DNA of 64,000 nt from an uncultured Senegalimassilia sp. (GCF_934630535.1 NZ_CAKTVU010000005.1:1-64000); one strand, 5' to 3'; positions 16,154 to 25,325 are shown, numbered from the stretch's first letter. The notes: a model not told the origin generated them from the sequence alone. Numbers and translations: made by a program.

Positions 16154-16870
16154 ATGACACGTTTGAGCCGTAATGGCGTATCTTTTCTTGCGCGTAGGTG
16201 GATATCGTACTGCATCGGCCTGTTCCTCGTTGCGCTTGCTATCGCCTGTTCGGTGAAATCAGAGCTTGGAATCTCACCGGCTTCCTCAATGGCATATGTG
16301 GCTGGTCTTGCGAACGGGTGGTCGATGGGCACCTGGACCGCTATCTTTTACACGTCGTTCGTGGTGCTGCAGATTCTTTTGAAAGGCCGCGCGTTCGAGC
16401 CGAAGAACTTGCTGCAGGTTCCGGTTTCCATGGCGTTCGGCATCGTTGTCGATTTCGCCAACTACCTGTTCTCATTCGCCCCTGATCCAACGTGCTATGG
16501 TGCGCAGTTGTGTTATCTGGCGCTAAGCCTGGTCATCATGGGTTTTGGGTATGTATACTACCTGCCGCCCGATATCATCGCGCTGCCTAGCGAGGGCGTT
16601 ATGCAGGGCATAAGTTACCGGTTTGGGTTGAAGAACTCCACGGCGAAGCTCATTTGGGACCCTTTGTGCGTTATCGCCACGTTCGCCATCTCGCTGACCT
16701 GTCTGGGTGGGATCGTGGGTATTCGCGAAGGCACCATTGTGGCCGCATTCGGCAATGGGCTTGCAATGAAGGTGTTCATGAAGCTGTTTAAGGAAAAGCT
16801 GTCCGACCCTCTGCTAGGCGTGAAAAGCGACGCCGGCGTTCCGTGCGGCTCGCAGAGCCAGTTGGGGTAG
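16154..16870 (+). CDS. YczE/YyaS/YitT-like membrane protein
   Basis: An integral membrane protein of about 238 residues with five or six predicted helices, matching the YczE-type family of unknown function. Typical features are the opening RWISYCIGLFLVALAIACSV, the loop KSELGISPASSMAYV, and the later LPPDIIALPSEGVMQG, a conserved loop of this family. ATG 16154 follows AAAGG at a somewhat long distance; GTG 16130 in frame is an alternative and would add eight residues. The gap of about 230 bases upstream (15926-16153) has no gene and no riboswitch class I could recognise. A terminator follows. Transport function is often assumed for the family but is not shown here. Confidence 0.82.
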   Translation: MTRLSRNGVSFLARRWISYCIGLFLVALAIACSVKSELGISPASSMAYVAGLANGWSMGTWTAIFYTSFVVLQILLKGRAFEPKNLLQVPVSMAFGIVVDFANYLFSFAPDPTCYGAQLCYLALSLVIMGFGYVYYLPPDIIALPSEGVMQGISYRFGLKNSTAKLIWDPLCVIATFAISLTCLGGIVGIREGTIVAAFGNGLAMKVFMKLFKEKLSDPLLGVKSDAGVPCGSQSQLG

Positions 16871-16990
16871 GCCTTACTTCTTGGTCTTTTGGCTTTTGTC
16901 GGCGAATTTCAATCGGGTGCAGCCGTACGTAGTATTGCGGCAGGGTTTTAAGGATTGCTTGCGCGTGCTGTTGTGCACCGCTTATAGAGC

Positions 16991-17025
16991 ATGGCTCCCG
17001 CTTCCTGTTGAAGCGAGAGCCATTT
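16991..17025 (+). terminator. Intrinsic terminator after the YczE-like gene
   Basis: ATGGCTCCCGCTT (16991-17003) pairs with AAGCGAGAGCCAT (17011-17023) with one mismatch, followed by TTTTA. It lies between two convergent genes. Confidence 0.85.
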
Positions 17026-17057
17026 TAGCTTTACCCTCGAAATTTGTTACGACCACC

Positions 17058-17744
17058 TTATGAGCCGCATTGCTGCAGGGCATTATTTTTTCCGGCGGAA
17101 GGGCAGAGATCGGAAAGAAAGCACTCTTCGCATTTCGGCCGGCGTGCGATGCACGTTTGACGGCCGAACAGTACCCACTGGTGATTGATGGGCCCCCAAT
17201 ATTGTTTCGGGTAGAGTTTTAGCAGGGCATCTTCGGTCTTCTGAGGCGTATCTGCGGAGGGTCCCACAAGCTTCAGCTGGTGCGCGATACGGAACACGTG
17301 GGTATCCACTGCGATGCCCTCGACGATGCCGAAAGCTTCATTGAGCACCACGTTGGCGGTTTTGCGTCCAACCCCGGGCAGCTTCTGAATCAACGCCATA
17401 TCTTGCGGGATTTCGCCTCCGAAATCGCTGATCACCATTCGAGCGCATTTGATGCAGTTCGCGGCTTTCGCATGGTGAAATCCGATGGTGCGGATAATCT
17501 CCTCGACTTCGTTCACGTCAGCATGAGCTAGAGCTTCCGGCGTTGGATAGCGTTCCCATAATGCAGGCGTAACCTTGTTCACGCCTTTGTCGGTGGTTTG
17601 CGCCGACAGCAACACCGCTATAGTCAATTTGAAAGGGTCGCCCCAATAATGCAGCGCGCACTCTGCGGCTGGAAAGTGCTCGTCCATTCTTTGGGCGATG
17701 GCTATCGCGCGTTCCCTTTTATCCTTCATCAACTCGCGCGGCAT
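17058..17744 (-). CDS. nth: Endonuclease III
   Basis: Bifunctional DNA glycosylase/AP lyase that excises oxidised pyrimidines in base-excision repair; 228 residues. The helix-hairpin-helix LPGVGRKTANVVL contains the catalytic Lys, and VDTHVFRI holds the catalytic Asp. The C-terminal cluster loop is complete: CIARRPKCEECFLSDLC has the C-x6-C-x2-C-x5-C spacing for [4Fe-4S]. This contrasts with the clusterless MutY-like protein at 8178. The ATG is preceded by AAGGA eight bases away. It is convergent with the YczE-like gene and divergent from mfd, another repair gene. Confidence 0.96.
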   Translation of the reverse strand: MPRELMKDKRERAIAIAQRMDEHFPAAECALHYWGDPFKLTIAVLLSAQTTDKGVNKVTPALWERYPTPEALAHADVNEVEEIIRTIGFHHAKAANCIKCARMVISDFGGEIPQDMALIQKLPGVGRKTANVVLNEAFGIVEGIAVDTHVFRIAHQLKLVGPSADTPQKTEDALLKLYPKQYWGPINHQWVLFGRQTCIARRPKCEECFLSDLCPSAGKNNALQQCGS

Positions 17745-17831
17745 GGGCGATCCTTCCGGTTCTCGGTTAAATCCAAACAGCAGTATATCGAAAGATGTTG
17801 TACACGGCTTTTCGGCAGAAAAATCGTTATG

Positions 17832-17984
17832 TTATCTGGACATATATAGAAGGCCGAATAACAATATGAGCACATAGGAATACCCGAACAAGACCAGGTA
17901 AATCAATAAAATGGCAAGCAGTTCGCCTGTTATCGAGAATCGCTTGCTCAGGTGCTGCGCGCTGCGTCTGAACGTTTCCAACAT
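17832..17984 (-). CDS. Possible small membrane protein (50 residues)
   Basis: A short minus-strand frame between nth and mfd. From ATG 17984 it reads 50 residues: a basic, helical front (METF-like start MLETFRRSAQHLSKRF) and a strongly hydrophobic stretch ITGELLAILLIYLVLFGY followed by a second short hydrophobic segment. Such a pattern of positive start then membrane helix is rare by chance in this GC-rich background. A longer version starting at 18002 or 18116 is possible. The ribosome binding site is poor (GGTGGGG), so it remains tentative. The rest of 17745-18218 shows no other gene. Confidence 0.35.
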   Translation of the reverse strand: MLETFRRSAQHLSKRFSITGELLAILLIYLVLFGYSYVLILLFGLLYMSR

Positions 17985-18218
17985 CGCCCCACCACGGCTC
18001 ATCGTTTCTTGCGTGAAACGGTAGTACGGTGAAATACACGAACAAATGTTGCTGTTTGCGTGTTGCTTGTTGTCGGCTTGTCGAGTCGCCACGAAGGTGC
18101 GTGATACACTTTTCACCCTGAAAACATGCGCGGCTTACACGAAGGAAAGCTGCGCAAGCAAGCCCGGGTGTGCATGGTGCCATTGGGGCTGGCCGATGGT
18201 GATGGGGGAATGCAACGT

Positions 18219-21200
18219 ATGCTTATCGATTCTCTGCGCTTCGCGCTCGAGCGCTCGGAATGTTTGGATGGGTTCTGGTCCAATCTCGATGCCGGCGACG
18301 ATGGCACGTTGGGCGTCGCGAACAGCGCGCGCCCGTTCATGGTCGCCGCGCGATTCTCGCACAAGCCGCAGACCACGCTTGCGGTGGTGGCGGGCGAGGA
18401 TGCGGCGGTGTCGTTCGCTCGCAGCTTGTCCGCCTATCTGGGCGAGGACAAGGTGTTGCGCTTCCCTGAGCGCGCCGACCTGCCATTCGATAAGAAGACT
18501 GCAGATCTTGCCACCGTTGCCCGGCGTATGCAGGCGGCGCATGCGCTGCAGACCGGGCGGCAGGTGGTCGTGGTCGCAAGCGCGCGGGCGTTGCTGCGCA
18601 CGTTGCCGCCGGTCAATGCCAACGCCTCTGCGCCGTTGACCTTCGCCTGCGGCGCGGAGCTCGCAGACATGCCGGGCGCGCAAGCGGCGGGCATCCAAGA
18701 TTTCGACGACCTTATCCATGCGTTGGAATCGCGCGGGTTCTCCAATACCGGCGAGCTTGACGGCCCAGGCACCTTTTGCACGCGCGGCGGTACCGTGGAC
18801 GTGTATCCGGGAAACCTGAGCTTCCCCGTTCGCCTCGACTTCTTCGGCGATGAGCTTGACGAGATTCGCCGCATCGTGCCCTCCACGGGTCAGACCATCT
18901 CCAGCCTGCAGAGCGTGGAAATCTATCCCGTCGTGGAGTTCTCCTGCAGCAAATCGGGTTTGGCGCGTGCGCGCAAGAAGCTTGCGGCCCAAGCCGGCTC
19001 GAATCCGGCGTTGCGCAGCGTTTCCGAGCATTTGGAGAACGCCGAGGGCGGTTTGCGCTTCGAGGGAAGCGACGTGCTGCTGCCGTACCTCTACGACAAG
19101 CCGATCACGCTCGGCGCCTATCTGCGTCGCGATGCGCTGTCGGTGCTTATCGAGCCGCGAAGCCTGTTCGATGACATGATGCATGCCAGTGAAGAGCTGG
19201 AAGCGAAGGCCAAGGGCACCAACATCGCCCTTGAGGGCCTGTTCTGCCCGGCTCCGCAGGTCAGCTTCGGCGAGTGCCAGCGTGCAACGTACGTGTCCAT
19301 CATGCGCGTGGGCGGCAACGTTGACGTGGAGCTGCCGGTGAAACGCGTCGAGGCGGCGGGGCATCCCGATAAGCTGTTCGGTCGTTTGCGCACGCTCGTC
19401 GACGACGGCTACACGGTGGTGTTCAGCGCCCCGAACCGTCGAAGCCGCGCCGATATGATGCTCGCCTTCGTCGATCACGGCCTTCCCATCCAGGAATGGC
19501 TCGATGCCGAGGAAAACCCCGATGATTTGGACGGGCAGAAGAAGCGCCGCCTGCGCCGCGGGGTGGTCAACGTCGTCGACGTGGACATTCCCCTGGGCAT
19601 GATCATCCCGAAGGCCAAGCTCGGCATGGTCAGCGTGTCCGACACTCAAGGGGCCTCCACCGCACGTCCTAGCCGCCATATCGACATCACCGAGATCACG
19701 TTCCCGTACAAGCCGGGCGATTACGTGGTGCACGCGCAGCACGGCATCGCGCACTTCAAAGAGCTGGTGCGCCGCGAGATCGATGGCACGGCGCGCGACT
19801 ATCTTCTGCTGGAATACGCCGAGGGGGATAAGCTGTTCGTCCCGGTCGAGCAGCTCGACCGTGTCACGCGCTATGTCGGCCCCGAGGGTTCCACGCCGCG
19901 ATGCACCCGCCTGAACACGGCTGATTGGTCGCGCGCCATGAAGAAGGCAAGCGCTGCCACCAAAAAGCTGGCGTTCGACCTGGTGGACGTGTACGCGCGC
20001 CGAGCCAGCGCGCAAGGCTACGTCTTCGGTCCCGACACGCCGGCGCAAATCGAGATGGAGGAAGCGTTCCCCTATAGGGAAACGCCCGACCAGCTGGCCG
20101 CCATCGCCGATGTCAAGGCCGACATGCGCAGCGCGAAGCCCATGGACCGCCTGGTATGCGGCGACGTCGGCTTCGGGAAAACCGAGGTGGCGCTGCGCGC
20201 CGCCTTCGCCGCAACGCAAGATCGCAAACAGGTCATGGTGCTGTGCCCGACCACCATCTTGGCGCAGCAGCATTTCACGAACTTCAAGGACCGCTTCGCC
20301 CCGTTCGGCGTGACCGTCGAGGTGCTCAGCCGTTTCCGCACGCCCCAGCAGCAGGCCGCGGCGCTCAAGGGGTTCGCGGATGGCAGCGTGGATGTGCTCG
20401 TGGGCACGCACCGGCTGCTGTCGCGCGATGTGAACCCCCACGACCTGGGCCTGGTGATCATCGACGAGGAGCAGCGCTTCGGCGTGGGCCACAAGGAGCA
20501 GATGAAGAATCTGCGCGAGAGCATCGACGTGCTCACGCTTTCGGCAACGCCCATCCCGCGCACCATGCAGATGTCGTTGTCGGGCGTGCGCGACATGAGC
20601 CTCATCCTCACGCCGCCCGACGATCGCCGCCCCGTTGAGGTGCACGTAGGCGAATGGGACCCCGACGTGGTCAGCGCCGCCATCAGGCGCGAGCTTGCCC
20701 GAGGTGGGCAGGTGTACTACGTCTCCAACCGCGTCAGGTCCATCGAGGAGGCGGTGCGCCGCGTGCAGGCCGCAGCCGGCGAGGCGCGCGTGGGCGTGGC
20801 GCACGGGCAAATGGACAAGGACGCGCTGGAGAAGGTGATGGAGGAGTTTTCCGCAGGGCAGCTCGATGTGCTGGTCGCAACCACCATCATCGAGTCCGGC
20901 ATCGACAACCCGCACACGAACACGCTCATCATCGAGGATTCGCAGCGTTTGGGCCTGGCGCAGATGTATCAGCTGAAAGGCCGCGTGGGCCGCGGTTCCA
21001 CCCAGGCGTACGCGTTCTTCATGTTCCCCGAACACGTCAACCTCACCGAGGAGGCACAGGCGCGCCTGACGGCGCTGGACGAGCACACCGATCTGGGCAG
21101 CGGCATGCGCATCGCCATGCGCGACCTTGAGATCCGCGGCGCCGGCAGCCTGATGGGCGCCGAGCAGTCCGGCAACATGTCGGCGGTCGGTTTCGACCTG

Positions 21201-21719
21201 TTCGCGCAGATGCTCGGCGCGGCCGTCAACGCCACGCGGGAGGGCGACCTGAAGGCCGCCGAGGGCCTGCCGCCGGCGCTATCCGATATCACGGTGAACC
21301 TGCCGGGGCGTACGTACCTGTCCGAGGAATACGTGCCCGAGGCCGATGAGCGCGTGCTGTGGTATCGCAAGATCGCCAGCGCCGCAACGGTGGGCGCGGT
21401 GGAGGACATCTACAACGACTTGGCGGGCAAGCGCCCCGATATGCCGCAGGAGGCGCAGAACCTGTTCGAGAAGGCGCGCATCAAGGCGTTCGCCAACGAG
21501 CACCACATCAAAACGGTATCGGTGGTGGCCGGCAAGCTGGTAGTCGAGCCTATCGACATCCCGCGCGACAAGATGACCCCCTTGCGTCGTGCGGGCGGCC
21601 GCTATCTGTCCGACAAGCGCAAGCTGCAGCTGCCCTTGAAGTATTTCCGTCTTACGGAAAAGGACAACCTGTTCGGCCCCGTGGCCAAGTTCCTGCGGGA
21701 AATGCACGGCGAGGAGTAG
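18219..21719 (+). CDS. mfd: Transcription-repair coupling factor
   Basis: ATP-dependent translocase that removes RNA polymerase stalled at DNA damage and recruits UvrA; about 1166 residues, normal for the family. The order is a UvrB-like N-terminal module, the RNA-polymerase interaction domain (PGDYVVHAQHGIAHFKEL region), then a RecG-like motor and a C-terminal domain. Motor motifs include GDVGFGKTEVALRA (Walker A, about residue 648), IIDEEQRFGVGH (about 747), LSATPIPRTMQMSL and QLKGRVGRG. The frame is open back to ATG 18126. I prefer ATG 18219 because GGGGGA lies about nine bases before it; ATG 18210 is also possible. Transcribed alone, divergent from nth. Confidence 0.95.
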   Translation: MLIDSLRFALERSECLDGFWSNLDAGDDGTLGVANSARPFMVAARFSHKPQTTLAVVAGEDAAVSFARSLSAYLGEDKVLRFPERADLPFDKKTADLATVARRMQAAHALQTGRQVVVVASARALLRTLPPVNANASAPLTFACGAELADMPGAQAAGIQDFDDLIHALESRGFSNTGELDGPGTFCTRGGTVDVYPGNLSFPVRLDFFGDELDEIRRIVPSTGQTISSLQSVEIYPVVEFSCSKSGLARARKKLAAQAGSNPALRSVSEHLENAEGGLRFEGSDVLLPYLYDKPITLGAYLRRDALSVLIEPRSLFDDMMHASEELEAKAKGTNIALEGLFCPAPQVSFGECQRATYVSIMRVGGNVDVELPVKRVEAAGHPDKLFGRLRTLVDDGYTVVFSAPNRRSRADMMLAFVDHGLPIQEWLDAEENPDDLDGQKKRRLRRGVVNVVDVDIPLGMIIPKAKLGMVSVSDTQGASTARPSRHIDITEITFPYKPGDYVVHAQHGIAHFKELVRREIDGTARDYLLLEYAEGDKLFVPVEQLDRVTRYVGPEGSTPRCTRLNTADWSRAMKKASAATKKLAFDLVDVYARRASAQGYVFGPDTPAQIEMEEAFPYRETPDQLAAIADVKADMRSAKPMDRLVCGDVGFGKTEVALRAAFAATQDRKQVMVLCPTTILAQQHFTNFKDRFAPFGVTVEVLSRFRTPQQQAAALKGFADGSVDVLVGTHRLLSRDVNPHDLGLVIIDEEQRFGVGHKEQMKNLRESIDVLTLSATPIPRTMQMSLSGVRDMSLILTPPDDRRPVEVHVGEWDPDVVSAAIRRELARGGQVYYVSNRVRSIEEAVRRVQAAAGEARVGVAHGQMDKDALEKVMEEFSAGQLDVLVATTIIESGIDNPHTNTLIIEDSQRLGLAQMYQLKGRVGRGSTQAYAFFMFPEHVNLTEEAQARLTALDEHTDLGSGMRIAMRDLEIRGAGSLMGAEQSGNMSAVGFDLFAQMLGAAVNATREGDLKAAEGLPPALSDITVNLPGRTYLSEEYVPEADERVLWYRKIASAATVGAVEDIYNDLAGKRPDMPQEAQNLFEKARIKAFANEHHIKTVSVVAGKLVVEPIDIPRDKMTPLRRAGGRYLSDKRKLQLPLKYFRLTEKDNLFGPVAKFLREMHGEE

Positions 21720-21755
21720 CGTTCAGGACGCGCGGCAGGCGAAGAAGGGCAGGTG

Positions 21756-21812
21756 CTAAGCGAGCGCATCGATGAACCGGTCGACGTTATCCACCAGCGG
21801 GGCTAGTTTCAT
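21756..21812 (-). pseudogene. Remnant copy of the NAD(P)HX epimerase C-terminal tail
   Basis: On the minus strand these bases read MKLAPLVDNVDRFIDALA and stop. This matches the last residues of the adjacent fusion protein, RLAPLVNDVEHYLDAM, at about 10 of 16 positions. The frame upstream closes within nine codons. It lies 70 bases beyond the end of the intact gene, so it looks like the leftover tail of a second, diverged copy or of an older gene end. Confidence 0.55.
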
Positions 21813-21881
21813 GCTTCGGCCATATGATCGGTGTAGCTACCCTTTGCTTCGCGTGCTTGCCGCGCATCGGGCTTCGCCCGT

Positions 21882-23885
21882 TCACCTCATGGCATCAAGG
21901 TAATGCTCGACGTCGTTGACAAGGGGAGCAAGCCGCACGGCGCCGGTCATAGGAGCTGCCTTGCGGGCAAGCAGGCCCGGCTTGTACACGATCATGGTGA
22001 CGGTCTCATCGGCATAGATACGGGGTAGGGCGGCATCGCCGGTTTGCGCCGAAACGCCGGAGGGAACGTCTGCCGCTATGGTGAACGGCGCGTCCTTCGC
22101 CTTGCCCGCCGCCTTCGCATGCGCCGGCGTGCCCTTGCCGGTCTGCGCGCGGTGCCTGCTGCCTATCCGCTTGCGGGCGAGCTTGCCGTGGAAGCGCCGA
22201 CGATTCGCAAGCTGTATCCAGGTGGCGTACGGTTCGCGCACCTGCGTGCCGGAGAAGCCCGTGCCAAGGATGGCGTCGACTACGCCGCTAGCGCGATCGA
22301 GTTCGCGGGACAGCTCTTCAGGCGTTGGCGCGACCAGCACGGTAAGCGGCCAGTTGTGCGCTTCGGCGGCGGTAACCGCCTCGAGCGCAGCCGTTCGCGC
22401 AGGTTCGGCGGAAAGCTGCTCGGGCGGTCGCGGACATGCAAGCGCAACGGGCCATCCGGCTTGCGCGAGCGCACGTCCGCATACCCAGCCGTCACCGCCG
22501 TTGTTTCCGCTTCCCGTTAAGATCAAGATCGGCGCTGGGTCGGGAACCCAAGAGCGCATTTGATCGGCTATGGCGCATCCGGCGCGCTCCATCAATGCGC
22601 CAAGCGAAGTTCCGCCAGCCGCGATGCGCTGCTCCAATTCGGCAACCTTGCCCACATCGAGCACGTGCGTGCGTTCGCGAATCTGTTTGATGCCATCTTC
22701 GGTCATGATGCGGGTATTGCTGATAAGGCCGTTGAGCATGATAAACGGCGCCCGCCCGCGCCAGGCCCGCCATGCGCGCACGGCAAGCGTGACCGCCCAT
22801 GCGAGAACGCCGGCGCACCATATAAAGGTCAATGCGGTCTTATCGTGCACGCACAGCGATGCGAGCGCGCGCAGCTCGGCAGGGGTGGTAGGGATATCGT
22901 CCACGCCTGCGACAAGCCCGAACGCCCATGCGGGCAGCAGCACGATGGCGAACAAGGTGGCGTAGCGGCAGATCATCTGCCCGCCGGATGCGGATGCGGC
23001 ATCGGGTTGCACGATGCGCAGGCGCAGCAGCTTTTGCGCGGGCGTCTGCCCGCGCGTGATCAGGGGGAACATGGCGAACACCGCGGCGATGGCGGCGCAT
23101 TCGCAGGTCCAGAACGTGGCGTGCTCGATGCCGAAGCCGGCAAGCAGCTGGCTTCCATTCACGGCGTGCACGGCGAAATAGCCGCACCCGGCAAGCGCTT
23201 GCGAAAGCGCAAGGTCCAGCCCGAACGTCAGCGCGCGCCGCGTGGCGGATGCGGTCGTTCCGCGCTCGGCGGCCTGCCGCGCGGCAACGCGGACATCGGG
23301 AAGCACGCGCATAACCGGTCCGGCAAGCCAGAACCCGACCATACATCCCAGCGTGTTCGTCATCAGGTCATCCACGTCGAAAAGCCTATAGGGGTGTTCG
23401 TAGATGCCCCAGATGCCGGTGAGCTGCGTCGTCTCGAACGACAGCGTCACGCAAAAGCCGATGATCAGCGTCTGCCACCAAGGCCGGTGAAAGTAGTAGC
23501 GCAGGTATGCGCCCAGCGGCACCAGCAGCAGCACATTGAAAAACGCTTCGTACAGATAAGGGTCGCAGATGGCGGCAAGCCAGGTTGACGGGTCGTCGAG
23601 GCGTGCGGTGGTTTCGGCTAGAAACGAGCGCACGAATTGGAAGGGGATAAGCTGCGGCGTCTGGGCGTACGGGACCACCGCCGTGCGATCGGCCGGCAGC
23701 GGCAACAGCACCAGGAAATATGCGCACATCAGGTAGAACACGAACGAGTACACCGCCGCGGCGTGAAGCCACGGCACGCTTCCCACCTTGCGATACTTGT
23801 AGATGAGAAACGGCGCGGTGATGAGCGCCGCGATCAGCGGGAACAGCAATACCGCCGTGGTTATGGGCATCACGAATTTCGACAT
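21882..23885 (-). CDS. VanZ-RDD membrane protein fused to NAD(P)H-hydrate epimerase
   Basis: A single frame of 667 residues with three parts. Residues 1-200 are a VanZ-like membrane domain (LIPFQFVRSF, then FETTQLTGIWGI and FDVDDLMTNTLGC). About 205-375 are an RDD-like membrane domain (RGQTPAQKLLRLRIV). About 400-667 are a YjeF_N-type epimerase with TGSGNNGGDGWVCGRAL, AILGTGFSG and ADVPSGVSAQTG, which repairs damaged NAD(P)H hydrate. A basic insertion (about RRRFHGKLARKRIGSRHR) interrupts the last part, and the ADP-dependent dehydratase domain that often accompanies it is absent. The start has AAAGGAGA seven bases ahead. Tethering this repair enzyme to the membrane is unusual. Confidence 0.8.
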   Translation of the reverse strand: MSKFVMPITTAVLLFPLIAALITAPFLIYKYRKVGSVPWLHAAAVYSFVFYLMCAYFLVLLPLPADRTAVVPYAQTPQLIPFQFVRSFLAETTARLDDPSTWLAAICDPYLYEAFFNVLLLVPLGAYLRYYFHRPWWQTLIIGFCVTLSFETTQLTGIWGIYEHPYRLFDVDDLMTNTLGCMVGFWLAGPVMRVLPDVRVAARQAAERGTTASATRRALTFGLDLALSQALAGCGYFAVHAVNGSQLLAGFGIEHATFWTCECAAIAAVFAMFPLITRGQTPAQKLLRLRIVQPDAASASGGQMICRYATLFAIVLLPAWAFGLVAGVDDIPTTPAELRALASLCVHDKTALTFIWCAGVLAWAVTLAVRAWRAWRGRAPFIMLNGLISNTRIMTEDGIKQIRERTHVLDVGKVAELEQRIAAGGTSLGALMERAGCAIADQMRSWVPDPAPILILTGSGNNGGDGWVCGRALAQAGWPVALACPRPPEQLSAEPARTAALEAVTAAEAHNWPLTVLVAPTPEELSRELDRASGVVDAILGTGFSGTQVREPYATWIQLANRRRFHGKLARKRIGSRHRAQTGKGTPAHAKAAGKAKDAPFTIAADVPSGVSAQTGDAALPRIYADETVTMIVYKPGLLARKAAPMTGAVRLAPLVNDVEHYLDAMR

Positions 23886-24020
23886 GTCCGCGATCTCCTT
23901 TCGTCGCCGCTGCCGATGAGGGTCTGCAAGCTGCCGGCTTCCTTGCGATCTGCGGTCTGCACGGGCGCTGAAGCGGTTGCGAAACCCGCCGTCGGCCTCG
24001 GCTTGCCAGGTAGCTTTCGG

Positions 24021-24491
24021 TCAGCGGCTTTGCTCGAGCTTGAGCAAAGCGCCGCGCACGCGCGCGGGCTTTCCCTCCCCCCAAGGCTGGCCGTTGGCGC
24101 GTACCAGCCGGTGCAGCGGTACCACGATGGCGAACGGGCACGCGCGCACCGCTGCGCCCACCGCCCGATGCGCGCCAGCATGTCCGATGCGGCCGGCGAT
24201 ATCGGCGGCGGTGGCGGTTTGCGCGAAGGGGATGTCGCAGACCGCGTTCCACACCTGCTGCTGAAACGGCGTGCCGCAGGCGCCGAGCGGCAGGGTAAAC
24301 GACGTGCGCTTGCCCGCCAGGTATTCCTGCACCTGCGTTGCCGCCTTGTTGGTCAGCTCGCTCGGCGCGCAAACGCCTGCAAGCGGGGCCTTTCCCAAGG
24401 CGATGCGCGTGATGGCGCGCCCGTTCGCCGCCACGGTGATGGGCCCGGCGGGGGTGAAGTAGCTGTAGTATGTCGGGCTGTTGCCGTCCAT
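24021..24491 (-). CDS. Alkyltransferase-like protein (catalytic Cys replaced by Leu)
   Basis: A 156-residue protein of the O6-methylguanine-DNA methyltransferase fold. It keeps the N-terminal Ada/Ogt-type domain and the C-terminal DNA-binding part FQQQVWNAVCDIPFAQTAT and AHRAVGAAVRACPFAIVV. The active site, PCHRV in true methyltransferases, reads PLHRLV here, with Leu126 instead of the acceptor Cys (codon CTG). By family knowledge such alkyltransferase-like proteins bind alkylated bases and hand them to nucleotide excision repair. Known ones usually lack the N-terminal domain, so this could also be a dead Ogt. ATG 24491 follows AAAGGGG. It lies near mfd and nth. Confidence 0.82.
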   Translation of the reverse strand: MDGNSPTYYSYFTPAGPITVAANGRAITRIALGKAPLAGVCAPSELTNKAATQVQEYLAGKRTSFTLPLGACGTPFQQQVWNAVCDIPFAQTATAADIAGRIGHAGAHRAVGAAVRACPFAIVVPLHRLVRANGQPWGEGKPARVRGALLKLEQSR

Positions 24492-24613
24492 GAGGCCCCT
24501 TTCTCTGATCTTGTCAGCATTATATGCCCGCCGTGCATGCGCCGCCGCCGCCTGAGCGCAGGTGCGGTAGAATACGCACATAACCTAAGAGCTTGGAAGG
24601 GAAGGGGCCAAAC

Positions 24614-25318
24614 GTGTTCCAACCGGTTAAAATCGCGCCGTCCATTCTGTCGGCGGACTTCATGAACCTCCAGCGCGATATCGCCGCCATTCAGGCCGGC
24701 GGCGCCGGCTACGTGCATGTCGATGTCATGGACGGCCATTTCGTGCCGAACCTCACCATGGGCGTGCCCGTGGTCAAGCAGCTGAAGAAGATCACCGACA
24801 TGCCGCTCGACGTGCATCTCATGATCTCCAACCCGCTTGAGCAGCTGCCGTGGTTCCTTGATGCGGGCGCCGATATCGTCACCGTGCACGCCGAGGCCGC
24901 CGCGGGCTATCAGCTCGAGCGCGCCGTGGAGATGATCCACGCCGCCGGCGCCAAGGCCGCCGCATCCGTCAAGCCCCACACTCCCGTAGAGGTGCTCGCT
25001 CCGGTTATGGCCCAGCTCGATATGGTGCTCATCATGTCCGTGGAACCGGGTTTCTCCGGCCAAAGCTACATCGAGGGCTCCGAGCGCAAGGTCGCGCGCA
25101 CGGTGGAGCTTGCCCGCGCGGTCGGCGCTTCGCCGCTCATCGAGGTCGACGGCGGCATCGGCGTGAAAACCGCCCCGCTCGTGGCCGCCGCCGGCGCCGA
25201 TGTGCTCGTGTGCGGTTCGGCCGTGTGCGGCGCCGACGACCCCGCGGCAGCCATCGCCCAGGTCACGCAGGCGGCAGAGGCCGCTCGTGCGGCCGCGCTG
25301 GCATCCAAGGAGGCGTAG
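24614..25318 (+). CDS. rpe: Ribulose-phosphate 3-epimerase
   Basis: Interconverts ribulose 5-phosphate and xylulose 5-phosphate in the pentose phosphate pathway; a TIM barrel of 234 residues. Metal and catalytic residues are all visible: APSILSADF, HVDVMDGHFVPN, DVHLMI, VEPGFSGQ and EVDGGIG. GTG 24614 was chosen because GAAGGGG lies seven bases ahead and because the conserved domain starts a few residues later; the frame also opens upstream at a TTG. It precedes the cysteine desulfurase gene by seven bases and probably shares its transcript. Confidence 0.95.
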   Translation: MFQPVKIAPSILSADFMNLQRDIAAIQAGGAGYVHVDVMDGHFVPNLTMGVPVVKQLKKITDMPLDVHLMISNPLEQLPWFLDAGADIVTVHAEAAAGYQLERAVEMIHAAGAKAAASVKPHTPVEVLAPVMAQLDMVLIMSVEPGFSGQSYIEGSERKVARTVELARAVGASPLIEVDGGIGVKTAPLVAAAGADVLVCGSAVCGADDPAAAIAQVTQAAEAARAAALASKEA

Positions 25319-25325
25319 GCGTCCC

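Noticed and set aside
18135..21086. Open frame of 983 codons on the minus strand opposite mfd
   Set aside because: It lies wholly over a clear mfd gene, is His/Arg/Ala-rich without any domain, and is expected from GC-rich codon use on the other strand.
24021..24491. Functional methylated-DNA-cysteine methyltransferase
   Set aside because: The acceptor Cys codon is CTG (Leu126), so the standard reaction is not possible.
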